NCBI RefSeq assembly: GCF_002288925.2 | Contig: NW_022098026.1 | Location: forward strand, 26,966,920 to 27,030,919 | From: Delphinapterus leucas | Taxonomy: Eukaryota > Chordata > Mammalia > Artiodactyla > Monodontidae | DNA length: 64,000 bases | Direction of reading: 5' to 3' | In this document: positions 23,411-34,400 of the stretch, one piece after another | Position numbering within the stretch: position 1 is the stretch's first letter | How the letters are laid out: the number at the start of each line of letters is the position of its first letter | Translations under genes and position numbers: made by a program | Notes under the pieces: model-generated | What the model was told of the DNA's origin: nothing | Databases searched by the model: none | The model's input: only the letters and a program-made list of their open reading frames with translations

Positions 23411-26400
23411 AAATGAAAAAGCTTAAAAAGCACCTTGTCAACTAAAGGACTATATAAAACACAGGGTCTTGACGTGGTTCACTAAGATGACCTAGTATTA
23501 AGCTCTTGCTTGTCTTGCTGGTTTGAACAATGACTATATTATTTATTTAGTAGATAAATGGGCAATTTATTTCATCAATGAAAAGAAAAATTTTTATCTT
23601 GACTCCTGAGTATAAAGTTAAAGCAATCTGTGTTAACATTTTTAATGGCATCAAAGAAATGTAGACATGAAACACCTGAATTTTGCTAAAGGCAAATAGA
23701 GTAGTTTTTGAAGGTTAGCAACTCATAGAACTGCTAAATTTCATCTTAAAATGGAATGACCTCTTTCCACTTCCTCCAAATGAAATAGTCACCATGTTGG
23801 AGAACTGAACCATACAAATTCCTCTAACATACAACCACGATTCTTACTACTTTCAGCAGGTAAGATGCTTCACCATTTCTCGTATGATTTTACAGCACTT
23901 CTCATGATTTTCTAAGAACAATGGGAGTTCAACTTCCGTCCTCTTTTCAGTCCCAATGAATGATCTAATTCTCCCTTGCTACATTCTCTTTGCTTGGACT
24001 CTGGATAGGTTAGTTTCCTATTCAGTCACAGGTATTCCACAATGCTTTTCCTTTTGTGGAATGATCCTGGTCTCTTACAACTTAAATGGGTTCCCAACCT
24101 CCAATTTATCCCTCAATCAATACTTTGTGGTCCTTCCAAACGGCGCTTTCAATATTGTCCATTCTTTAAATGGCTATTTTATTCTCTACCCGCCACACTT
24201 ACCTATCTGTAGTTCACATCTTTCGTTTGCTGCTGCCCATCTAACAAATCTGCTCCCACACTTGCTTAGACTTCTAGCCTACTCTTCCAAAAGCCTTAAA
24301 CAACGCCAAGAGTCAGATGTCCCTGCTAAGTGCTCCCACAGCATCCAAATGCTCACTCTTTAGTAATGGTAACTTAGGAGCACAAAATTGCTATCTCCTC
24401 TACTACACGGTGAGTTGTTAAAATGGAATTATCTTGGTCACCTTTGAATTCTGCAGCTGGTGCAGTTTCTGACATCCTAAAGTCAAACTGGAAGGTGCAC
24501 TGTGATGGAAAACAGCTAAAATCATTTCTTCAAACTCTTCTTACAAATATTTACCTATGAAAAATGCACATGATTGGAATGATAAATGGCCAGATAAAAA
24601 TCCTTAATTTAACTATCAGATGAATAACTATGATTTATATTGCTCTGGCTAGCCTCCGCACGATGAAGGACAGGGATATATTGGTCTCTTTAAGACTCTC
24701 TCCACCTCCATTTTACTCTTCTACTCATGTAGGAGTCATCTAATGAGTTAGGTGCTTTGACTCTCAGGTCCTGGGTGGTACTGACACCAAATATCTCAAC
24801 ATTGCTCCCAATACTAAAAACAATCATTAATATTACAAACATTTCTTCAAAATTTCAATCCAGATAGATGTACATGAAAGGCAACAACGTAGTAGGAGCT
24901 TCTTGAAAAACCTCTTTAAGTGATCTCGTTTGGTAAAAGGTATAATGAACAATTTGCCCCACCTGGCTGAAAAGGAGCAGAGACCAAACAACAGAATTAA
25001 CTGTGAATTCCCAGGTCTCTCAAACTTGCTGCACCTTTGTTCTCATCGTAGAACTCCAGCCACCCTGGGTCCACAGCCCCAAGTGACAGACACAGTGAAT
25101 CTGACCAACTTAAAATGTGTCTTGGGACAGCTAGCTTCTCTAACGGCTCTGATATTGCTCAACATTTCCACTATGCCATTTGCATATGTCCTTAAAACTG
25201 GCCTAACATGTCATTTCAGAATATAAATCATTTTACTTCAACAATATACTATCTGATGAATAAATACAAAATGCATAGCCTGATTAGATCAAGTTACACT
25301 CAATTCATTGCCATCTTAGGCTGTTTGAAAGATGAGAAGTGCACTAAAAGTTTGTCAATAAATATATTCCAGAGAAGAGTGGAAGTTTTTTTGGGGGGGA
25401 ATCCCCCAAATGTTGTGAGCAACCATCACGTGATTATAGTATAGTCTCACTTCAAAAGGAACAGCACATCTGAGATACCTAAACTTTTTATGTTTGTAAC
25501 ATTTTACTATACCTCACGGACCTACTTACACGTTGGTCACACGGTTATCATTGCCTAAAAACTGACAAAGAGAAAACCTAAAATACTGCTCTGCTATCAG
25601 TCTGGCTCAGAAAGAGTCAACTATCTCACAAACTACTGGCAAATTTTTAGGAGGTAAGGTGAAAATATCTAGGCCACCCCCTCCCATGGTTCACTCTAGT
25701 CAAGATACAAGAACGTTAATCTCAATATTTCAGCAAACGTTAAGAGAAAACTAGCTCAGTGGCTTGGATTCTAAAATCCTTTTGTTTGGTATTTTTATTA
25801 TAATGGAATTAAATTTATAATTATTAAAGTATAATCTGCTCAAAACATTGCAAGGACTAGTAGAAATAGGAAAAATCTCTTAGTATTTGTTGATAGAAAA
25901 TAATAGTAAAAGCAATCCTCCAAAATTCCACTTGCAGGCCATAGGAGCATGAGCACAACCATATGGGAGGAGATAACCAGTCTCTCCCTTCATATATATT
26001 CTTTTTTATTTTCTTGTTATACCTTCCCAAAACAGAGACATTCAACAGTAGTTAGAATGACCATCTCCCAACATTTAAAAAACTGCACCCCCCAATGGGT
26101 GAACAAAGTAAAGAGCAGTAACCTAGAGTTCAGCTGAGTAAGCCACTGCGGAGCCTTAAGTGGTGAGGTCTTCCAATTTCAGAGTGATGTGTCTTCAACT
26201 TGTATCATCATTTTAGTGGAAAAACATAATTTAATTTTGGTGAAATGAGATTCATCTCCCGACAGGATTAGTAACAGCATTCACTGAATTTCACATTCTT
26301 CTTTTGTGAACTGTGAAGAAAATGAATGGTAGCTAGAAGATCAATGGTATTCCAGCTCCAGCTGCAGATGGAATGACAATATACCAGGACAAAAACACCT

Positions 26401-26616
26401 ATACTCTGATTTACAAAGCTAACAGCAGTTTTAAATCTGCAACTTAATTACAGACCAACTACACCACAACCTTTTCAAATGGCAAAAATACAAAAAAGTG
26501 TTACAAAAATATTTCAGAAAAAGTGCATAGTCTAAGTGCATAGTAAATAAAAGCACTGAAAAATATCTTGCTAGAGGGAGTTCAGCTTGGAAAAGTTATT
26601 ACCAAAGCTAAACATT

Positions 26617-26622
26617 TTTATT
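26617..26622 (-). terminator. Candidate distal poly(A) signal AATAAA (CSNK1A1)
   Basis: This is the second of two close AATAAA hexamers on the minus strand (context AAAATAAAAATG). It is followed by U- and G-containing DNA (TTTAGCTTTGG), which would suit a cleavage and downstream element. Confidence 0.5.
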
Positions 26623-26685
26623 TTACACAAACTATACTCAAAAATAGCTTTATGAGACTGATTTCTGGCTAAAAGTATCAAAGGG

Positions 26686-26691
26686 TTTATT
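26686..26691 (-). terminator. Candidate poly(A) signal AATAAA (CSNK1A1)
   Basis: Plus-strand tttatt reads AATAAA on the minus strand, about 1.8 kb after the stop codon. A second AATAAA follows 69 nt downstream (26617-26622). Which one is used cannot be decided from sequence alone. Confidence 0.5.
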
Positions 26692-27795
26692 AGTCAAGAA
26701 ACAAATACCTTAACCAACACGGGTGGATAGAAAGGAAACAAAGAAGCTGCCTACCCCAAAGTTCATACTCATTAAGATTTCTGCAGTATGATGGTGCTAA
26801 TATATCTTTTAATGGCAGAATGTGGTCATCATTGAATTAATTATTGCTAACGTAGTTTTCAAATGAAAAGAAAAAAAAAAAAGAAAACAAACCTGACACA
26901 ATCTGACCAAACACATGTCAATTCACAATTTCAAGGTTATTTTACAAAATACCTGCATTTACACAAATAGGCGCCTGGCAGCATTTTTAGACAAAAGTTC
27001 TTTTAACTTATCCTGATGTGCTATAAATGAATAAATTACACTAATGAATTAGTTATTAAGCTTTTCTTTCTCTTGGGTCAGAAAAAGAAAAGAGCCACAC
27101 GTAAGACTGAGAGATGAACTGCAGATAATTTATAGAAATGGGTGGGGGATAGGGAGGGTCAGCAATCACAAGAACCTCACAGGGTATGATGCTCTCCAAG
27201 GTTAGGAGTCAATCAGCTTAGAGCCAATCAACAAGGAATTTAAACAATAGTTTCATTTTGTAGTTAAACCCTTTAACGCTTTCATTCTTATTCAAAATCA
27301 GTCCAGCTGTTAGTCTGAGGCTGCAAAAGTTACAATACCAAGTCCTGGCAGTTGCAGCTGCAGCACTAGGTATTGTGCCTACAAGTCATAAAAAAAAAAA
27401 AGAAAAATGAAAAAATGCCTTTCCGCTTCAGGGAAAAAAAATATTTTTAAATAAAAAATCTGAGAAAAAGTCATGACACTAAATCTAAAATGATTCGCAA
27501 AGGAATATTACATAACAAATGACTTGAAGTAGTCTATTAAAAAATTGGGGAGATTTTGATTTCATAGTGAGTCAGCAAGGCATTTTTTTTGTTTAAAAAA
27601 AATCTCATTTCCTTAGAGAAACAGTTTATACTTTTTAATGAACTTGTAAACAAAAAAGCTCCCGTTTCAAAATAAAACAAAATCCCAGATCATATAGATG
27701 TTTACAGTGATTACATTTATCTAAGCAACATACATACATGTTCAGTTTAAGATGTTAACTAAATTTTTGTGACAAATATGCTTTTTTCTTGTTTT

Positions 27796-27801
27796 TTTAA
27801 T
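27796..27801 (-). terminator. Candidate proximal poly(A) signal ATTAAA (CSNK1A1)
   Basis: ATTAAA on the minus strand lies about 690 nt after the stop. It could give a short 3' UTR form, but an A-run follows it directly, so it may be only chance AT richness. Confidence 0.3.
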
Positions 27802-28486
27802 ACCAAGAACATTATAGAGTTAATGCAGAGTCCTAAGGGTAATCTAGTAGTCACTAAGTTTTTCTTAAGTCTTCACTTTAGATGCTGTTATTTCTAGCAC
27901 AGGTAAGCAGGCAGAGTCTTTCATATGCTCAAACACTGGAATCTTTGGTTGCTACCATTATCAGCTGGCTTGCAAACAAGAAGCCAACCACTTTAAGAAT
28001 GTTTTAAGTGAACAACTTGCAAACCCCAGGGATGGATAAACCCTAAGAATGCACAATTGTGAGCATTTACAACCATCACAACTGTGGCTGAAGACTGTTC
28101 ATGCCGTTCTTCTGAAATGAGATCTCAAAGCAGTATAGTTCAAAATAAAAGATCTTAACAAAAAATTGGCATATGCACAATTTCTCCACCAATTTGTGTG
28201 TCAACCATTTAGTTAACTTTTCCACTTGAAAAAATGCAATAGAAAACTGGACACCATGTTTCACTATCTCAGTTAATATTCACAATTACAGCGGCTACAA
28301 CTCAGGACACAGCAACACCAGTGCTGCCCAGAGCCAGTTTATACTGAAATTAAGTTCTTTACACCAAGTAAATGGTTGTCCACAACCACTGGCTAGTGTA
28401 CATAATGAACTAAAATTTCTAGATTTGGGGAGAAACAAATGCTGCTCCGATCATCTGCTCTGCTTCTTCTGTTCCTTGATTCATGC

Positions 28487-28494
28487 TTAGAAAC
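28487..28494 (-). CDS. CSNK1A1: CSNK1A1 terminal coding bases (last residue Phe and stop)
   Basis: On the minus strand the sequence reads tttaatag|GTTTCTAAGC. The first two bases complete Gly (G|GT), TTC is the final Phe, and TAA is the stop. Only eight bases of this exon are coding; the rest is 3' UTR. The run GTTTCTAAGCATGAATCAAG followed by a GGAACAGAAGAAGC-type stretch matches what I remember of mammalian CSNK1A1 mRNAs. The same acceptor serves both donors of the previous exon. Confidence 0.93.
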
Positions 28495-31400
28495 CTATTA
28501 AAAAAAAATCAAAACAGAAAAAAAGAATGTTAAACTCCAAGTTAAAAAAATTTTCTTAACCACACCCAAAGTAGGGAAATAATTACTTTAGAATGGTAAC
28601 TCATACGTTATTTTCATCTATTTGAAAATCACTAGGTCAGGTTAGCGTTTAAAATAAAAAATCCCGGAAACTTCTGTACTGGATGCCTCTAGGCAGGAGT
28701 GATATACAGTGAATTAAAGCCTTCCCGTCCAGCATACAGTTCTCGAGAATTAGTGGTAATTCCAATAAGCCTGTTTTTGTTTACTTCTGTATTTCTAGTA
28801 CCTAGAATACATTGTGTTTATTAGTCAAATAAATAAAAAATAGGATTGCTTTATCAACTAGAAAGTAGTTTTAATCATACTGCGAGCAGGAACTTTTCTG
28901 TACATTATTTGATACAAACGAGGAACAAAAGGCTTTAATAATAAATGTATTCAAGGCATAATTATCTGAGTTATTCCACTGAACACAAACCTGGTAAGTA
29001 TATGATTTTTATACAGAAACCTTAGACCTTTAAAAATTCTTTACGTCTATCAGTTACACTAAAGAGACTAATTTTTTTACCACAGATTTGAAAATGTAAA
29101 CGAGTGAGGCTTTCTGGCGTTACTTTCAAGCCTCCCCACCCTGTAAATACACTTCTCCTCCCCCACAAATTAGACCTCAGGGCTTCCACATAAAGGCAGG
29201 TTTGAATAGGAGGCTCAGGCAATAATAGCTGCATGTTCTATCTACAGCTGAAGGCAATCAGAGGAAATACACCCATTTCTAATACCTACAAGCTTTATCT
29301 ATAGCTAAAGGGAATATGTTGTCTCAACATCATGAAAATCTCATCAGCACCTTCTCTCACCTACAGGCCTCCTTTAAGTCATCAATGACCCTGGTCCAAT
29401 CCCTCCTCTGATAGCCAACCTATATAGCTCACTCTTGCTCACTCTAATCACTCACTCCTCAGCACAGACCATGTTTTTGTCAATCATAAGCTGCTCCTTT
29501 TTTGATACTTCAACATTTGCAGGATCATCTCCAGCAGGCTTTGTGGGATAAATGAAATAGTTCTGTAATTTACTTTTCATGCATGTATGCCTCGGTTTTT
29601 TCATTTGAGGGCAGAAAGTCATCTTCATTCATTTGAAAACTATATTGTGACAAGCTCCGAAGACAAAGATGTGAGTGTTATACTTCCGTCTCTCCACAGT
29701 GCCTTAACAACAGAGTAGGTGCAAAACAGGCTTTTGCTGCCTGTCCTAGCACTAAGTTCATAGAGCAAATGCCAAAAGTGAAAGATAATGAAATTTTCTG
29801 AAAACGTACTTTGCCACAGGAATACTATGTTTCTGATGCATGTTATTAAATAGGATTAGCAGTGTAAAACCACAAAAAGAAAAGGCTGTCAAATCAAACC
29901 TGAATTAAATTTTAAAAAATCTGACCATATACTGTAACTTAGTTCCAATGTTAAAATACAGGAATATTTTAAAGCAAATTTTAGCTAAATAGCAATGACC
30001 CTTATCCTGAGGAGCATTTGGTTTCAAGTCCTGCAATTATCATTAAATACAATAAAAATGTTTTCACAACCACTAAAATTGTTGGGTTTTCTTTTACTGT
30101 AGCTTTTTACACAATTACACGATACTGAATAATTACTGGTATCCCCCTACTTTTCAAAAAGTTCGCTTTATGCCACTTCACATTTTATGAAAGGCCTACA
30201 TTAGTACCTGTTTTCACTAACCAAAGATTTTTTGCTTTTACGAAAAAAGCAAAAATAGCATTCAGCGTTTCACAGCAAACCTAGAGGCAGCATGCACCCT
30301 GAGTAGTGATAATGGCACTCCTGAGGAGTGATAAAGGCACTGCCAAGTTCTTTCCCTGGGAACTACCATCAGCCTCAAGCCGCCACAGCTTTGAACTGTG
30401 TCTGTTGGCATCTATGCATTATCTCAATTTATCAGCAACATGTATCCTAAGGTAAACTGCTTCTTTGCTTTATGCCATTTTAGCTTAGGAGAGGTTTCCA
30501 GTGCCCTACTTTCAGACAGGGGAAACCTGTACTATGTTGAATATCCAAACAGCATTAAAATGAAAACCACTGTCACTAACAAACTACAAAGAAAACATAA
30601 GTTACATTGTCAGTCAAAGTATTAGAAAACTCTTGTGTCTTTAATAGGGATAAGAATTGTATCTGTTCATCTTTTAATCTGATATTTGAAGAACTGCTGG
30701 GTCAATTAATGATTACAATTGTTTAGGGGTTGGTTAAAGGCTAGCCTAACAATATTCCTGGTAGAATAGAGCAGTCAAATCCAGATTCAGACTGGCCAAT
30801 GGTAGGATATTCCACCCAGGGATCAATGTTTTTCCGGTGAATTGTCCTAAAATGTTACAGATGCTTGTTTAGGAAAAATCTCAATAGGAGCATTCAGCAG
30901 GTATTCAAGATTCAATCTTCAAGTACTAAGTATTCTTTTCCTCAGTGTGCAATTAGTCCTTGGTTTGTCTTGTAGTTTAGGTGGTGTCTCCTGGTTTCTA
31001 AAGTCCAAAAACCCATCTTCACTGCAACAGTTAAAATAAGGAATGAAGGAATGAATCCCTTTGTTCCTAAAAAAGAGGGGGGGGAGGAGTTAAAACAGGG
31101 TTGGAGAATTAATGTGACAAATTCAGGACTTAATAGATACATTTAAGTTTTCTTTACAAATCTGCAAAAGGAGAAAGAATGTTTATTTTTATACAACTAA
31201 CCAGGAGATTCTATCCCTCAGTCTGAAATCTGGAAAGTATGTATCCGCTCCTATCTGTAAATTAACTTCAGATTAACTTGATTCTGTTTTTCAACAGAAC
31301 CACAAACTAGTTCAAAGATATATTTATGTAATAGTAAGGCTAGGAAGTTTGCGATGAGCTTTTAAAATTTAGAATCCTTTCACAGTATAAGACATAACTT

Positions 31401-34400
31401 TTAAAAATTAATTTTGACTATAATATTTACATTCACTATGCAAAGCCATTTATATTAACTAACTTTTCCTATAATATGCTTGTGTGGTTTTTCTGGTTGT
31501 ATAGAATCAGAATCAAGCTTGGAGAATTCTGAATCAGACTGACAGTATAAAAGTTGAAGGAAAAAACAAAAACTAAAATAACTCTTCCTTTTCCACAGAA
31601 GCTAAAAAAGTATTTAGTTGGGAAAGATAAAGGAAATAGATTTTATTTTTATCACTACAAATAAGATAAATGACAACTTAAGTATAGCAGGTACATCATC
31701 CCTAAGCTGCATTAAAAAAAGACTGATGACCTGACTTCTTTTGTCTTCTCTTTTACAGAATTAATTCTGCTACAGATTTCTAAGGATGCTGAATTTTAAA
31801 ATACCTGTTACAACTGATTCCTTCCCCAACTGGTAGATGGTCTGCATTATACACCACTGAGTCACAGCAGCACTGTACTCTTCTAGGTCTTCTGACAGTT
31901 GTTTTCAATCTGACAAGTTGAAAAGTTTGATAGGTCCAGCAAGCCTTCGAGATGTGGGCTTCAGATTACTTCAAATCAACTCTTAAGCACTCATCTTTAT
32001 TTCCTGTTGGGTTATTTGGTTCTTTTCTCTCCAGCTTTATTGTCCACAGTGAAAAAAAGCTGACAAAAATTTCAGCAAACAGATGCAGCTCCCCGGCACC
32101 TCTTTGGATTGAGAGTATTCGGAGCAGAGCAGTCTCTCCAGATATTTCAAGGTCTTCCCCTGTGATATGGTTTACGTTGCTGAATGACCAGCCACGTTCC
32201 TAGCAGCAATTGGTGAAGTCAGAAAAAGTTAAGCTAGACATAAATGGTAAGTGAAGCCCAGTAAATACTGGAAGGTAAATCAAGGAAGACCATGAACATG
32301 TAGGATGTGATGGAAAAAATATTTCTAATCTATTAAATGCCAACAATTTGACATCCATGTATATTATGATAAAACTATGCTTAGTAGCAATGACTGGAAT
32401 AGTGAACAGATGGGTTAAGGTGATGAGAATAGTAGAATTAGGAGAGGATCCACCTTTGGCTTCACTACCTTCTGCAATTCTCCCCATCTCTGCCCTCAAC
32501 TAAAGAAATGGTGAACTTAAGTGAATTCTGAATGTCCTAAAAATATTTTTTTCCTTTACTTCTTATATGTCTTGAAAAGTACTTTCCTTATAATCAAATA
32601 TAGTTGAAGAAAAGGGAGTGAAAATGAATTTAGAAGTGTATCAGATGTATTATCTTTTGCTTTCCTCTTTAACGTGTATAAAAACAGTAACTGTAGTCTT
32701 GTGGTACCTGAGCACTTAAAACCAGTACAGATCATAGTGAGCATTAGTGGAGGCGCCTTGTAGTCTTTTGATGGCCTTCAAAATGGAATATTTCAAAAGA
32801 TCTTTTCTTTAGAAGAGTAAATACAAGTCTATTACATATAAGTCCATCTTAGCTGAATAAGTCAGACTTTAAATTCTTTGCACATTCTTATTAGTAAACT
32901 GCTAAAACAACTTATAGCTTTCAATGGAAGAAGCATCAGATAAAGATTTTTCCAAAATTATCATAGAAAACATATTAGTAAAAGCGACCATTTGGGGGAT
33001 TTTTTCCCCAGGAATGTATGTGTCTGCAATATAGAGATTTACTTGCTGAAGATCCATTTAAGATACTGAATCCTCTGATGTGGAAACCCCTGAAAGGGTA
33101 ACTCGTGAATAACAAATGATATATTTAAAAAGCACATCTAAAATTTTAACTAGAAAAATGTAATACGATTTTTTTTCATCACCACGGAAAAGATTTCTTG
33201 AAATCAATGAATCATTGAGCTCTTCCTTGAATAAAAGCTTACTGCAGGGAATCCTAAGAGAATATGCTTTCAAACACCCTTATTAGAGACTGGAATCAGG
33301 AGTAAGTAAAGCTAGAGCAGTTATTTTCAAACTCCAGGCTTCACAGGAGATTTCTTACTGGATGACCCATATAATGGGGTTGGGGTAGAGGTTAGTTAGG
33401 GGAAATAGACTCCCCATACTTATTTCACACCACCCTCAACTGTGTTATGCTTTCATGGCTTTATATATGGGGGGGGGTTGTGTAAGAGTTGTTTAGGGCA
33501 CTAAGTTTTATATCCAAAATAAAATGAGTCAAAGATTAAAAAGAATTTTGTTCTTTGTATTCTGTGGAGTGGCATGTTTTAATTACAAGCAATATTTTGC
33601 TTAAGAGTCAAAACATACTGCCTGGAAATACATTTCTGAAAGCAGTCAGTGATATGTGGTGGGTTTTATGAAAAGTCCAAATTTTCAAGATTTTACAAAT
33701 TCATGTCTGTGTGATATTTGTATAACCCCAGTGTCTAATAATGCTACGAAATTTTTATAAGATTTTAAATTGCTTTTATGAAAAATACAATACAAAATAA
33801 GGATTAAACTTAAGTTTAATTACAGTTTTTTCCAATGAAACATACTAACTCAGTGGATCCAACTTCTCATCTTTAAGACCTAGATAAGGCAGGACAAAAA
33901 TTCTGCTTGTTTATTGAGTAAGAGACACACAGTAAACTAACAAGGAAATTAGCTCAAAATAAGGTAATTCTTTCTGAAGGCTGCTGAATGCCTGAAGTCC
34001 AATGTTCTAGGTCAGAGGAGATTTCAACCTAATTTTCGTTCTAGAAACTGCAACTTGTGATGATCCTATTATCCCAGCTAACTTTAGTCAAAAACTGGTT
34101 TCATTTTGTGAGAAAAAGCAAATACACTGTAGGTGTCAGGTCCTCAGTTTAGAGTCTATGTGGTCTTACCTAAATGGCAGGACCACTTCTCAGCAATACT
34201 AGCCACCTACCTCATTAAGAACCTGTTGACAATATGATTAGTTATATAATGATTAAAACATTCAAAAGGGACAATTAAATTCCAACTATGATGCAGAGGT
34301 AGAGCACTGGGCAAGCATTAGTGTTTGTTATCTTGAGTTCAAACTTCCTCATCTAAGAACTCCCACTACATTAAACCTCCAACTGTGGATCCTTCCCAGA

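Larger units (their letters stand above)
21349..26599. other. Intergenic DNA 3' of CSNK1A1
   Basis: AT-rich, without CHR SINEs. Recognisable items are a TA run (21551-21562), a T homopolymer (21606-21630), a MIR at about 22190-22330 and an old L1 3' end (22980-23410). The interval 23930-24360 resembles a reversed L2 but is too diverged to be sure. A 99-codon minus frame at 22511-22810 has no recognisable domain. Confidence 0.5.
26600..28486 (-). other. CSNK1A1: CSNK1A1 3' untranslated region (far end approximate)
   Basis: This AT-rich, repeat-free segment follows the stop codon. No SINE, LINE or LTR piece is recognisable in it, unlike almost every other 2-kb stretch of the window. Candidate poly(A) signals on the minus strand are ATTAAA at 27796-27801 and 27634-27639, and AATAAA at 26686-26691 and 26617-26622, so short and long UTR forms are plausible. 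The left border given here assumes use of the last AATAAA and could lie farther left. Several U-rich and AUUUA-like runs are present. Confidence 0.7.

Noticed and set aside
25385..25410. G-run/C-run near-palindrome (ggggggggaatccccc)
   Set aside because: Short, low complexity and without context; likely chance.
1..26599. miR-143/miR-145 and their host gene, expected somewhere 3' of CSNK1A1
   Set aside because: Neither mature miRNA sequence was found on either strand. In human the cluster lies tens of kilobases farther, so it is probably beyond the window.
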